Shown piece by piece: positions 24,632 through 33,301 of a stretch of DNA of 64,000 nucleotides. A program made the position numbers and the translations under genes. Below the pieces are notes generated by a model. It was not told the DNA's origin, made no database searches, and was given only the letters and a program-made list of their open reading frames with translations. This DNA is from Neoroseomonas lacus (GTDB lineage: Bacteria; Pseudomonadota; Alphaproteobacteria; Acetobacterales; Acetobacteraceae): contig NZ_BMKW01000010.1 in NCBI RefSeq assembly GCF_014644535.1, positions 29,664 through 93,663 of the forward strand, given 5' to 3'. The first letter of the stretch is position 1, and each line of letters starts with the position of its first letter.

Positions 24632-25063
24632 TCACCTCACCAGGTCGCGCAACTCGCCTGCGATGGCCTCAAGCTCGGCCAGTGCGGCGCGTAGGGCGGC
24701 GGTCTCCTGTTCCTCGGCGGCCAGCGGCGGCAAGGGGTCGCCCAAGGGCAATTCGCCGGTCTGGGCCTGCGGCCCTTCATCCGTGCCGTCACGCAACAGC
24801 CGCTGCACGCCCTTGATCGTGTAGCCCTGGGTGTACAGCAGGTCGGAGATGCGCCGCAGCAGCGCGATGTCCTCGGGTCGGTAATAGCGCCGTCCCCCAC
24901 CGCGCTTGAGCGGCTTGAGCTGCGGAAACTTCGATTCCCAGAAACGCAGCACATGCTGCGGGATGTGAAGGTCGTCGGCGACTTCGCTGATGGTGCGAAA
25001 GGCAGTCGGTGCCTTGCGCGGCTTGGCGCGACCCTCGGCCTCGATGGGCAGGTCTTCGCTCAT
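24632..25063 (-). CDS. MerR-family transcriptional regulator
   Basis: This 143-aa protein has an N-terminal MerR helix-turn-helix at about residues 22-90: [41 protein letters not shown] and TIKGVQRLL. The C-terminal part is a short coiled coil, and there are no metal-binding cysteines. This type follows ihfA in many alphaproteobacteria and its regulon is unknown. Its ATG overlaps the ihfA stop (ATGA). Confidence 0.9.
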   Translation of the reverse strand: MSEDLPIEAEGRAKPRKAPTAFRTISEVADDLHIPQHVLRFWESKFPQLKPLKRGGGRRYYRPEDIALLRRISDLLYTQGYTIKGVQRLLRDGTDEGPQAQTGELPLGDPLPPLAAEEQETAALRAALAELEAIAGELRDLVR

Positions 25064-25368
25064 TCGTCGCCCTCGTTCACCGGCTCATTGTTGATGTGCG
25101 CCTTCAACACCTGGGACGGGCGAAAGGATAGCACCTTGCGCGGCAGGATCGGCACTTCGACGCCGGTCTTGGGGTTGCGGCCGACGCGCTGGCCCTTCTG
25201 GCGCACCAGGAAGGTGCCGAAGGCGGAAATCTTCACCGCCTCCCCGGCTTCCAACGCGGCCGAGATCCGTTCGAGCACGGTTTCGAGCAGCGCGGCACTC
25301 TCGTTCCGTGACAGACCCACATTGGCGTAGATCGCTTCCGCGAGTTGTGCCCGCGTTACCGTGTTCAT
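25060..25368 (-). CDS. ihfA: Integration host factor subunit alpha
   Basis: This 102-aa HU/IHF-fold DNA-bending protein has the signature [20 protein letters not shown], then [10 protein letters not shown] and [15 protein letters not shown] 25368 ([14 protein letters not shown]) gives the family's usual length; an upstream extension is unlikely. IHF-alpha pairs with IHF-beta, encoded elsewhere, and bends DNA at promoters and recombination sites. The position after fabH is conserved in alphaproteobacteria. Confidence 0.93.
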   Translation of the reverse strand: MNTVTRAQLAEAIYANVGLSRNESAALLETVLERISAALEAGEAVKISAFGTFLVRQKGQRVGRNPKTGVEVPILPRKVLSFRPSQVLKAHINNEPVNEGDE

Positions 25369-25453
25369 GCCTGAAACCGCCCGCAACCCGTTCTAACAGC
25401 AAGAAAACCGGTATCGGTCCCAGGCGTCAACCACGAAGCGTGGAAATGCGCGA

Positions 25454-26434
25454 TTAGAAGCGCGCCACGGCGGCGCCCCAGGTCAGGCCTCCGCCGATCG
25501 CCTCCATCACCACGAGGTCGCCCGCCGTGATGCGGCCGTCGCCACAGGCCTCGGCCAGCGCCAGCGGCACCGAGGCGGCGGAGGTATTGGCGTGGCGTTC
25601 GACCGTCACGACCACGCGATCGGGCGGCAGGTGCAGCTTCTTGCCCATGGCGTCGATGATACGGCGATTGGCCTGGTGCGGCACCAGCCAGCGCACATCC
25701 TCATGGCCGAGTCCGTTGGCGGCCAGTGCCTCATCCACCACGGCGGCGAGCTTGGTGACCGCGTGGCGAAACACTTCCTTGCCGGCCATGCGCAGCAGGC
25801 CTGTCCCGCCGGTCGAGCCGGCGCCGCCCTCGATATGCAGGATGTCGCCCAGGCGACCATCGGAATGCATGTGGCAGGACAGCACGCCGCGATCGGCGGT
25901 GGTGCCCTCCCCCTCCCCGGCGCGCAGCAGCATCGCGCCGGCGCCGTCGCCGAACAGCACGCAGGTGCCGCGATCGGTCCAGTCGAGGATGCGCGAATAG
26001 ACTTCGGTGCCGATCACCAGCACACAGCGCGCCTGACCGGTGCGAATGAACGCATCGGCAATGCCGACGCCATAGATGAAGCCGGTGCAGGCGGCGGCGA
26101 GGTCGAAGGCGAAGCCTTTGGTGACGCCGAGCTTGGCCTGGACGCGCGCCGCGGTGGCGGGGAAGGCCGAATCGGGCGTCGAGGTCGCGACCAGGACGGC
26201 ATCCACCTCGGACGCATCGACACCGGCGCGTTCGAGCGCCTGGCGCGCGGCGGCCGCGCCCATGTCGGAGGCGGTCTCGTCAGCAGCGGCGATGTGGCGG
26301 TAGCCGATGCCGGTGCGTTCGCGGATCCAGGCGTCGGACGTATCGAGCCCCTTCAGCGCCGCAAGTTCGTCATTGGACAGCCGGGTCGCCGGCAGATAGC
26401 CGCCGCAACCGGCGATGATGGCACGCAGAACCAT
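25454..26434 (-). CDS. fabH: Beta-ketoacyl-ACP synthase III
   Basis: This 326-aa thiolase-fold enzyme condenses acetyl-CoA with malonyl-ACP to begin fatty acid synthesis. The catalytic triad is visible: Cys in DLAAACTGFIYGV, His in VPHQANRRIIDAM and Asn in ERHANTSAAS. ATG 26434 (MVLRAIIAGCG) was chosen over an upstream TTG. It lies 14 bases after the plsX stop, the usual partner order. Confidence 0.95.
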   Translation of the reverse strand: MVLRAIIAGCGGYLPATRLSNDELAALKGLDTSDAWIRERTGIGYRHIAAADETASDMGAAAARQALERAGVDASEVDAVLVATSTPDSAFPATAARVQAKLGVTKGFAFDLAAACTGFIYGVGIADAFIRTGQARCVLVIGTEVYSRILDWTDRGTCVLFGDGAGAMLLRAGEGEGTTADRGVLSCHMHSDGRLGDILHIEGGAGSTGGTGLLRMAGKEVFRHAVTKLAAVVDEALAANGLGHEDVRWLVPHQANRRIIDAMGKKLHLPPDRVVVTVERHANTSAASVPLALAEACGDGRITAGDLVVMEAIGGGLTWGAAVARF

Positions 26435-26448
26435 GGAAGGCGGCAACC

Positions 26449-27501
26449 TCAGCGAGAGTCGGCCGCGATTCGCGGTCCGGTCGTGGACAGGCGGGTCAGG
26501 CCGTCACGGATACTCTCGTTGAAGCCATGCGTCACCATGTCCATCGCGACATCGACAGCATGGGCGAAACCGAGCGCGTCGGTGCCGCCATGCGACTTCA
26601 CGACCACGCCGTTCAGCCCGATCAGGATGGCGCCATTGTAGCGGCGTGGGTCCATCCATTCGCGCAGCCGATCAAGCGCCGGGCGGGCGAGCAGATACCC
26701 CAGCCGCGCGGGCACCGTGCTGGTGAAGACCTGCCGCAGCAGGTCGCGCATCAGCTTGAGCGCGCCCTCGCCGGTCTTGAGCGCGACATTGCCGGTGAAG
26801 CCGTCCGTCACGATCACATCCGTGGTGCCGGCGGTGATGTCGTGGCCTTCGACGAAGCCGCGGAAATTGGCGCCGATATGCGAGTCGCGCAGCGTCTCGG
26901 CGGCGGCGCGCACGCGGTCGTCGCCCTTCAGCTCCTCGGAACCAACATTGAGCAGGCCGATCGACGGGTTGGTGAGGCCGAGCACTGCGCGCGCGAAGGC
27001 GTCGCCCATGACGGCGAATTCCACCAGGTTGCGAGCATCGCACTGGATGTTGGCGCCGAGGTCGAGCAGCACCACGTCGCCCCGCGCCGAGGGCCCGATG
27101 GCGGCAAGCGCCGGGCGGTCGATCTCGCGCATGGTCTTGATGACGATTTTTGACAGCGCCATCAGCGCGCCGGTATTGCCGGCCGAGACGATTCCCGAGG
27201 CCTCGCCCTGGGCGACCGCATCGATGGCGATGCGCATCGACGAGCCGCGCACACGCAGAGCGGCAGTAGGCTTCATGTCACCGGGGATGTAATCCGGCGC
27301 ATGACGCAGGCTACAGGCCCGCGCGGCGCGCTTGCGGCGCGCCAGCGCACCGCCGACCCGTGCCTCGTCGCCGACGAGGAGGAAACGCGCCTCCGGATGC
27401 CGCTCGGCGGCCAGTTCCAGGCCATCAAGCACCACCTCCGGCGCCGCATCGCCACCCATGGCGTCGATCGCCAGAGAGAAGGGCGGGCTAGTCCGGGACA
27501 T
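26449..27501 (-). CDS. plsX: Phosphate acyltransferase PlsX
   Basis: This 350-aa enzyme makes acyl-phosphate from acyl-ACP for phospholipid synthesis. Landmarks are SLAIDAMGGDAAPEVVLDG near the N-terminus, SAGNTGALMALS, LLDLGANIQCDARNLVEFA and TDGFTGNVALKT. It starts at ATG 27501 (MSRTS). It sits between rpmF and fabH in the classic lipid-synthesis operon. Confidence 0.95.
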   Translation of the reverse strand: MSRTSPPFSLAIDAMGGDAAPEVVLDGLELAAERHPEARFLLVGDEARVGGALARRKRAARACSLRHAPDYIPGDMKPTAALRVRGSSMRIAIDAVAQGEASGIVSAGNTGALMALSKIVIKTMREIDRPALAAIGPSARGDVVLLDLGANIQCDARNLVEFAVMGDAFARAVLGLTNPSIGLLNVGSEELKGDDRVRAAAETLRDSHIGANFRGFVEGHDITAGTTDVIVTDGFTGNVALKTGEGALKLMRDLLRQVFTSTVPARLGYLLARPALDRLREWMDPRRYNGAILIGLNGVVVKSHGGTDALGFAHAVDVAMDMVTHGFNESIRDGLTRLSTTGPRIAADSR

Positions 27502-27538
27502 GTTCAACTGCCCCCTGCGGCGAGGTCAGCACCGCGGG

Positions 27539-27739
27539 TCAGGAACGGATGGTCTGGCCCACACGCTCGGCCGCCACCACTTCACGGCCGTCATAGTGGC
27601 CGCAGTGGGAGCAGACGTGGTGCGGCCGCTTCAGCTCGCCGCAGTTCGAGCACTCCTGATACGACGGAGCGCTCAGCGCCTCATGGCTACGGCGCATACC
27701 GCGGCGGGAGGGCGAAACCTTTTTCTTCGGGACGGCCAT
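27539..27739 (-). CDS. rpmF: 50S ribosomal protein L32
   Basis: This 66-aa protein begins [20 protein letters not shown] and carries the zinc-binding pair CSNCGE and [16 protein letters not shown] precedes the ATG. Its place between the DUF177 gene and plsX is widely conserved. Confidence 0.97.
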   Translation of the reverse strand: MAVPKKKVSPSRRGMRRSHEALSAPSYQECSNCGELKRPHHVCSHCGHYDGREVVAAERVGQTIRS

Positions 27740-27841
27740 GGCGCCGAGCCTCTTTCATCTACAATCTTGCAGGATAGCGGGAGGGCGGGCCATTAGCACC
27801 CACCCCCTTGATACGCAAGCCGCGGGGGGGCCTCGGGGTTG

Positions 27842-28354
27842 CTATTTCCGCCCCCGTAGCGCGGCCAGGTTGGCAAAGGGGCTCACGGGGGCCTCGGGCG
27901 CGGCATCCGGTTCGGCGGTCAGATCATCCGGCAGGACGGCGCCCGGCGCCCTTGGATAGGGGTCCAGCGCCAGGGCAAGCTGTTCGGACAGCGCCTCGCC
28001 CAGGTCGGCCACGCCGCCCGGAGCATCGACCTCATCGGGGGCTTCGGGGTCGTCCGAATATTCCTCGCCGGGACCGAGGACACGCAGATGCACGGCCTCG
28101 TCGACCTGCTGGGTGACCGGCTCGAGGGTGACGACGCAATCCTGCACGACTTCCGCGAGGATGCGGCCTTCGATCGACACGCCGCCGCCGCCTTCGCGCT
28201 TGAGCAGCAGATCGGCGGCGAATCGGTTCACCGCGGGGATGCCGAAGCGCTTCGCCAGCGCCGCGCATTCGGCCGGGGTAGCGCGCAGCCATTCCTGGCG
28301 CCCTTGGGGGGCGATCCGCGCGAGGGCGATGGGGCGGGAGAATTCAGGCTGCAT
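27842..28354 (-). CDS. DUF177 (YceD) family protein
   Basis: This 170-aa acidic protein belongs to the DUF177 family, usually encoded just before rpmF and linked in other organisms to 23S rRNA maturation. It has the conserved VVQDCVVTLEPVTQQVDEAV stretch followed by an acidic segment (EEYSDDPEAPDEVD) and the LGEALSEQLALALDPYPR motif. ATG 28354 lies inside the 3' end of the upstream chaperone gene (11-base overlap), so the two are probably coupled. Confidence 0.88.
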   Translation of the reverse strand: MQPEFSRPIALARIAPQGRQEWLRATPAECAALAKRFGIPAVNRFAADLLLKREGGGGVSIEGRILAEVVQDCVVTLEPVTQQVDEAVHLRVLGPGEEYSDDPEAPDEVDAPGGVADLGEALSEQLALALDPYPRAPGAVLPDDLTAEPDAAPEAPVSPFANLAALRGRK

Positions 28355-28901
28355 CGACCAGCCCCTCCGCGGGCAGGAAGGCGACGCGCCCGGCGGCCAG
28401 CTGGTCGATGCCCTGCCCGGCCAGATGCGCCGCCTGGGCGCGGGCGATGCCCGCCAGCCGGTCGGCCGCGCCATCGGGCGGCGGCGCCCCACGCCAGACG
28501 TTGCGGGCCAGCGCCTCGGCCAGCGCCGCCGGGTCGGCCGATTCGAGTGCCGTTTCATAGGCCAGGGCGCGGCCGTGGAACGCTTCCCACATGCCGCGCA
28601 CGCGCTTGCCGACCGACATGTCGCCGACGCCCATCTCGCGCAGGTTCACGTCCATGTCCGCGAACATGGCGTCGAACACGGCCTGGGCGAGGGCGGCGCC
28701 GCGGGCGTCACCATCGGTACGCAGGCGGCGGATCAGCAGGCCGACATGCAGGCTGACCAGGTCGAAGCGACCTTCCAGCGTGTCAGGCACGCCAAGGCCG
28801 ATGAACAGCGCGGGAGTGCGGGCGGCGCCGACAGCCGCGCCGTAGAGTTCGAAGCCGGCACGTTCATGAGGCCGGCGGCGGAACATCGCGAGGATGCCCA
28901 T
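28344..28901 (-). CDS. Ubiquinol-cytochrome c chaperone family protein
   Basis: This 185-aa protein is of the CBP3/UPF0174 type, which assists assembly of cytochrome b in the bc1 complex. Typical segments are FELYGAAVGAARTPALFIGL, DLVSLHVGLLIRRLR, VFDAMFADMDVNLREMGVGD and MSVGKRVRGMWEAFHGR. It is mainly helical with no signal peptide. It is first in the operon that continues to DUF177 and rpmF, and divergent from bamE across 68 bases. Confidence 0.9.
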   Translation of the reverse strand: MGILAMFRRRPHERAGFELYGAAVGAARTPALFIGLGVPDTLEGRFDLVSLHVGLLIRRLRTDGDARGAALAQAVFDAMFADMDVNLREMGVGDMSVGKRVRGMWEAFHGRALAYETALESADPAALAEALARNVWRGAPPPDGAADRLAGIARAQAAHLAGQGIDQLAAGRVAFLPAEGLVDAA

Positions 28902-28969
28902 GATCTGGAATGGCTCCGGCCCCGTGGCGGTTGACCCGGTGGCATCAAGGTGTCTATCGATGAGCGGAC

Positions 28970-29497
28970 ATGGCCCGTCATACCCGTTCGGTCAACGCAT
29001 CGCGTCTGCTCCCCCTGCTGCTCGTCCTGGCCCTTTCGGGTTGTGGATGGGTGGCGGACCATCTTGGGCCGCCGCCGGTCCAGCGTGGCAACCGGGTGGA
29101 CCCCGAGAAGCTCGCTCAGATCACGCCAGGTGTGCAGACCCGCTCCGATGTCGAGGCGTTGCTCGGCTCGCCGTCGGCCCGTGGCACCTTCGACGAGGCC
29201 AATTGGTATTATATCAGCGCGCAGACGCGTCTGCAGCCGGGCCGCTACCTGATGGTGGAGGACCGCCGTGTCGTGGCGATTTCCTTCAACAACCAGGGTG
29301 TGGTGAGCGGTGTGCGGGAGTTGACCGACTCCGATGCGCGACCGGTGTCTATGGTCTCGCGCGAGACACCGGTGCCGGGCACCGAGCGGTCGTTGCTGCA
29401 GTCCCTGTTCGGCAACCTCGGTCGACCTGGTCTGGGTGGTGGCGGCAATCCGGCGTCGAGCACCGTCAACCCGGCGAATACAGGCGGGCGTTACTGA
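28970..29497 (+). CDS. bamE: Outer membrane assembly lipoprotein BamE
   Basis: This 175-aa protein has a lipoprotein signal peptide with lipobox LSGC (Cys about 25). A BamE/SmpA domain follows: ITPGVQTRSDVEALLGSPSA, DEANWYYISAQTR and RRVVAISFNNQGVV. The C-terminal tail is Gly/Asn-rich. BamE supports the BAM complex that inserts beta-barrel proteins into the outer membrane. It ends convergent with thiL. Confidence 0.93.
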   Translation: MARHTRSVNASRLLPLLLVLALSGCGWVADHLGPPPVQRGNRVDPEKLAQITPGVQTRSDVEALLGSPSARGTFDEANWYYISAQTRLQPGRYLMVEDRRVVAISFNNQGVVSGVRELTDSDARPVSMVSRETPVPGTERSLLQSLFGNLGRPGLGGGGNPASSTVNPANTGGRY

Positions 29498-29566
29498 CCC
29501 GCCTGCTGTCGATCTTGCGGTAGTCGCCGGACGGTCCAGCAGCCTTCGTTTCCTGGCGGGGCGCTG

Positions 29567-29583
29567 GAGGGGCGGCGCCCCTC
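29567..29583. terminator. Hairpin between convergent bamE and thiL
   Basis: GAGGGGC pairs with GCCCCTC around a GGC loop. No U-run follows on either strand, so it may be a weak or Rho-assisted bidirectional end. Confidence 0.4.
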
Positions 29584-29618
29584 GACCTTCATTGCCTGCA
29601 TGACAGGCGTGCCGCAGG

Positions 29619-30587
29619 TCAGAAGTGGCTCCACCCCTCACGCGCCAGCACGATTGGCGCCCCCTTGCCATCCATTACCCGCACCGCCGGCCCACCTTCG
29701 ACCATCCGTCCGATACGCGTGATGGGGGTGCCCGCCCGCAAGGCCGCCGCGCGCAAGGCCGGAGCCGCATCCGGTACAGCGGCGAACAGCAACTCGTAGT
29801 CATCGCCGCCGGTCAGCACCGAGGCGAGCAGCGCGCCATCGCCCGTGACCAGGTGGCGCGCCGCGTCGGACAGCGGCACGGATACGGCGTCGATCACGGC
29901 CGCGCAGCCGGCCGCTCGGCACAGGTGGCCGAGGTCCTGCACCAGCCCGTCCGAGACATCCATGCCGGCGCTGGCAAGGCCGGCGATCGCCTGCCCCAGC
30001 GCCAGCCGCGGCTCCGGCAACCGGTATCGGCGCGCGAGATGGCCCGACGCGTCGTCCGGCACTTCACCGCGCAACACCTTCAACCCGAGAGCACCATCAC
30101 CGATGGTACCGGACACCCAGATCTCGTCGCCTGGCCGTGCGCCAGCACGGGTGAGCACCGCCCCCGGCGCCACCGTGCCGAGGATGGTCAGCGAGAGGCA
30201 GGTCGGCCCCGGCGTGGCCGCCGTGTCGCCGCCGAGCACCGTGAGGGCGAAGGCACGCTGATCCTCCGCCAGGCCCCGGGCAAAACCGGCGATCCAGTCA
30301 TCGGGCGTGCCGCGCGACAGCACCGTCGTCATCAGGTAGCCGAGCGGCGCCGCACCCATTGCCGCGAGGTCGGACAGGTTGACCCGCAGCAGCTTGCGGC
30401 CGATCGTCTCGGGCGGGTCGTCGGGCAGGTAGTGGACACCCTCGACCATGGCATCGGCGGCGATCACCAGCCGCCGCCCGGCCGGAAGGTCGAGCACCGC
30501 CGCGTCATCCGCAAGGTCGAGCGCCCCCTCCCCCGCCAGCGGGCGGAAGTGACGCGCAATCAGGGCGAATTCGGCCGGCAGGCTCAC
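29619..30587 (-). CDS. thiL: Thiamine-monophosphate kinase
   Basis: This 322-aa enzyme phosphorylates thiamine monophosphate to thiamine diphosphate. The family's metal and nucleotide sites are seen in LDLADDAAVLDL, VIAADAMVEGVHYL, NLSDLAAMGAAPLGYLMTTV, LGGDTAATPG, ASAGMDVSDGLVQDL and LTGGDDYELLFA. It starts at GTG 30587, overlapping the nusB stop (GTGA). It closes the riboflavin-nusB operon, a common alphaproteobacterial order. Confidence 0.95.
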   Translation of the reverse strand: MSLPAEFALIARHFRPLAGEGALDLADDAAVLDLPAGRRLVIAADAMVEGVHYLPDDPPETIGRKLLRVNLSDLAAMGAAPLGYLMTTVLSRGTPDDWIAGFARGLAEDQRAFALTVLGGDTAATPGPTCLSLTILGTVAPGAVLTRAGARPGDEIWVSGTIGDGALGLKVLRGEVPDDASGHLARRYRLPEPRLALGQAIAGLASAGMDVSDGLVQDLGHLCRAAGCAAVIDAVSVPLSDAARHLVTGDGALLASVLTGGDDYELLFAAVPDAAPALRAAALRAGTPITRIGRMVEGGPAVRVMDGKGAPIVLAREGWSHF

Positions 30588-31078
30588 CGCGCCGCCCCGA
30601 ACTCCGTCGGGCGCAGCGTGTGGGCCATGGCGTCCAGCACGCCATTGGCGAAGCGCGATGTTTCCTCATCGAGGAAGCCGCGCACGATATCGAGGTATTC
30701 GTTGATCACGACGCGAGCCGGCGGTTCCTTGCCCGACATCAGCTCGGCGGCGGCGGCGCGCAGCAGGGCGCGCAGCACCGGGTCGAGACGTTCGAGCGTC
30801 CAGTCGCGCTGCAGATGGGCGCGGATCTCGGCATCGGTCGCTTCGGCGCGGGTGGCGGCCGCCTTCAGGATCGCCTCGAACAGCGGGATATGCGCGAGGG
30901 GGACGCGGCCTTCGTCGAAGGCGTCATCGCCCTCGCCGGCACCGATACGGTGACGGATGAATTGCTGGGCGACGGTCTCGGCGGTCTCGCCGGACTGCTC
31001 GGATTGGAACAGCGCCTGCACGGCGGCGACGCGCGCGCCGGTACGCGGGCGCCCGGCCGGCTTGGGGGGTGTGCTCAT
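30584..31078 (-). CDS. nusB: Transcription antitermination factor NusB
   Basis: This 164-aa helical RNA-binding protein has ARVAAVQALFQSEQSGE near the N-terminus and ILKAAATRAEATDAEIRAHL. The family motif RVVINEYLDIVRGFLDEETSRFANGVLD is split across the C-terminal third. With NusE it binds boxA of rRNA leaders. The ATG overlaps the ribH stop. An N-terminal Pro/Arg-rich extension precedes the domain. Confidence 0.95.
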   Translation of the reverse strand: MSTPPKPAGRPRTGARVAAVQALFQSEQSGETAETVAQQFIRHRIGAGEGDDAFDEGRVPLAHIPLFEAILKAAATRAEATDAEIRAHLQRDWTLERLDPVLRALLRAAAAELMSGKEPPARVVINEYLDIVRGFLDEETSRFANGVLDAMAHTLRPTEFGAAR

Positions 31079-31560
31079 CCGGCGATACCCCAGCCGCGCA
31101 CCAGCGCGATCTGCGCAAGCACCGCATGGGCGGCTTCACCACCCTTGTTCATACGGTCGTCACGGGAGCGGGCGACGGCCTGGTCCAGGCTGTCCACGGT
31201 CAGCAGGCCGAAGCCGATTGCGGCGGCGGAGGCGGTGGCGACGTTCATCACACCATTGCAGATGGCGTCGCAGATGAAGGTGTAGTGGTCGGTCTCGCCC
31301 TTCACGACGCAGCCGAGCAGCAGGTAGCCGTCCCAGCGGCCGGGCACCTTCATCGCCATGGCCAGGGCGGCGGGCAGTTCGAAGCCACCGGCGACCTCGG
31401 CGACTTCGACCGTTGCGCCGACATCGGCGAAGACACGCTGCGCGCCGCGCAGCATGCCGTCCACCACGTCCCGGTAATAGGGCGCGGAGAGGACAAGGAT
31501 GCGCGGCGGCGGGCCGGCAAGCGTGGCCGGGCCGCGCTCGGGGGAATCAAGGGTGCTCAA
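31075..31560 (-). CDS. ribH: 6,7-dimethyl-8-ribityllumazine synthase
   Basis: This 161-aa lumazine synthase condenses the ribityl-pyrimidine with dihydroxybutanone phosphate. Motifs are VLSAPYYRDVVDGML, VAEVAGGFELPAALAMA, LLGCVVKGETDHYTFICDA and FGLLTVDSLDQA. The start is TTG 31560 within a TTGA overlap with the ribBA stop; an ATG-started frame further upstream reads through ribBA out of phase and is spurious. Confidence 0.93.
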   Translation of the reverse strand: MSTLDSPERGPATLAGPPPRILVLSAPYYRDVVDGMLRGAQRVFADVGATVEVAEVAGGFELPAALAMAMKVPGRWDGYLLLGCVVKGETDHYTFICDAICNGVMNVATASAAAIGFGLLTVDSLDQAVARSRDDRMNKGGEAAHAVLAQIALVRGWGIAG

Positions 31561-32693
31561 TTGGGGGTGTCCGAGGTGATGGGCCGGATCTCGACATCTT
31601 CGATTCCGTAGCCCTCGAGGCCGACGATCGGCCGCGGATGGTTGGAAAGGCGGATCATGCGCGACACGCCGAGGTCGGCGAGGATCTGCGCGCCGATGCC
31701 GTAGTCGCGCAATTCGGGCGAGATGGCGCGGCCACGGCCGCGGCGGATCTGGTCGGAGAGGCCGTCGGTGCGCCAGTCGCGCAGCAGGACGACGACGCCG
31801 CGGCCGGCCTCGGCGATCATGCGCATCGCGCCATGCAACTCGCCGATCGTGCGCCCGGAGACGAGGTCGTTGATCAGCGAGGCGGCGTGCATGCGCACCA
31901 GCACGGGTTCCTCCCCGGCCGTCACGTCGCCCTTGATGAGGGCGAGGTGCTCGCCGGGGGTGACGGTGCTCCCATAGACCACGGCGCGCCATTCGCCGCC
32001 GATCGCCTGCGGCAGGATCGCTTCCTCGACGCGGCGGACCAGGCGTTCGGTGCGGCGGCGATGGCCGATCAGGTCGGCGATGGTGCCGAGCTTGAGGCCG
32101 TGATGCTGGGCGAAGGCGACGAGGTCCGGCATGCGGGCCATGGTGCCGTCGTCATTCATGATCTCGCAGATCACGCCGGCCGGGTTGAGGCCGGCCAGGC
32201 GCGAGAAGTCGACCGCCGCCTCGGTATGGCCGGCGCGGACCAGCGTGCCGCCCTCGCGCGCCACCAGCGGGAAGACGTGGCCCGGCGTGACGATGTGGTC
32301 GCGGCCAAGGTCTGGATTGATGGCAACGGCAACGGTGCGGGCGCGGTCGGCGGCCGAGATGCCGGTGGTGACGCCGTCGCGCGCCTCGATGGAGACGGTG
32401 AAGGCGGTGGCGTGGCGGGTGCCGTTTGACTGCGCCATCAGCGGCAGGCCGAGTTGTTCGACACGCTGGCGCGTCATCGCCAGGCAGATCAGGCCACGGG
32501 CAAAGCGGGCCATGAAGTTGATCGCATCCGGCGTGGCGAATTGCGCGGGGATGACGAGGTCGCCCTCGTTCTCGCGGTCCTCGTCATCGACCAGGATGAA
32601 CATGCGGCCGCGCCGCGCTTCCTCGAGGAGTTCCTCGGTGGGGGAGAGGAACTCCGAGAAGGAGGTGCGGACGGTGTCGGTGGTCGCGCTCAA
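31557..32693 (-). CDS. ribB: DHBP synthase with degenerate GTP cyclohydrolase II domain
   Basis: This 378-aa protein's N-terminal 210 residues are a complete 3,4-dihydroxy-2-butanone 4-phosphate synthase: FILVDDEDRENEGDLVIPAQ, RHATAFTVSIEARDGVTTGI, PGHVFPLVAREGG and RAGHTEAAVDFSRLAG. The C-terminal 165 residues follow the RibA fold, but the zinc-binding stretch normally reading C-LTGD and CDCG is here MHAASLINDLVSGR without any cysteine. That domain is therefore probably not a GTP cyclohydrolase II, and a true RibA should be encoded elsewhere. The start is TTG 32693, overlapping the ribE stop (TTGA). Confidence 0.92.
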   Translation of the reverse strand: MSATTDTVRTSFSEFLSPTEELLEEARRGRMFILVDDEDRENEGDLVIPAQFATPDAINFMARFARGLICLAMTRQRVEQLGLPLMAQSNGTRHATAFTVSIEARDGVTTGISAADRARTVAVAINPDLGRDHIVTPGHVFPLVAREGGTLVRAGHTEAAVDFSRLAGLNPAGVICEIMNDDGTMARMPDLVAFAQHHGLKLGTIADLIGHRRRTERLVRRVEEAILPQAIGGEWRAVVYGSTVTPGEHLALIKGDVTAGEEPVLVRMHAASLINDLVSGRTIGELHGAMRMIAEAGRGVVVLLRDWRTDGLSDQIRRGRGRAISPELRDYGIGAQILADLGVSRMIRLSNHPRPIVGLEGYGIEDVEIRPITSDTPN

Positions 32694-33301
32694 CGCTGGT
32701 ACTCCCGGAGCCGCGCGACATAGCGCGCCATCATGTCCACTTCGATGTTGACCTTGTCGCAGGGTTGCAGCGTGCCGAAGGTGGTGACCGAGGTGGTGTG
32801 GGGGATGATGTTGACCCCGAACACCTCTCCGTCAACCTCGTTCACCGTCAGCGAGCAGCCATCGATCGCCACCGAGCCCTTGGGGGCGATGTAGGGCGCG
32901 ATTTCGGGCGGGACGCGGAAGCGCCAGCGGACCGAGGCATTCTCCGGTGTGGCCGAGACGACTTCCGCGACGCCGTCGACATGGCCGGCGACGAGATGGC
33001 CCCCGAGTTCGTCACCCATGCGGAGCGCGCGTTCCAGATTGATGCGCGTGCCTGATTTCCAGTGGCCGACGGTGCTCTTGGCGACCGTCTCGGCCGAGCA
33101 ATCCACCGAGAAGGCGTCGGCGGCCAGGTGCACTACCGTCAGGCAGACGCCGGAACAGGCGATGGAGGCGCCGAGGGCGGCCGGCAGCGGTTCGGCCAGG
33201 AAGCCCGGCGAGGTGCCGATCACCAGGCGCAGATCATGGCCGCCGCCGATCGGCTGCACGTCACGCACGGTGCCGAGGGCCGTCACGATCCCGGTGAACA
33301 T
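32690..33301 (-). CDS. ribE: Riboflavin synthase alpha chain
   Basis: This 203-aa trimeric enzyme dismutates lumazine to riboflavin. It has the duplicated barrel: MFTGIVTALGTV and the first ACSGVCLTVVHLAADAF, then GHLVAGHVDGVAEV and the second AIDGCSLTVNEVDGEVFGVN. It starts one base into the ribD stop (TGATG at 33299-33303) and feeds into ribB. Its length is typical. Confidence 0.95.
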   Translation of the reverse strand: MFTGIVTALGTVRDVQPIGGGHDLRLVIGTSPGFLAEPLPAALGASIACSGVCLTVVHLAADAFSVDCSAETVAKSTVGHWKSGTRINLERALRMGDELGGHLVAGHVDGVAEVVSATPENASVRWRFRVPPEIAPYIAPKGSVAIDGCSLTVNEVDGEVFGVNIIPHTTSVTTFGTLQPCDKVNIEVDMMARYVARLREYQR

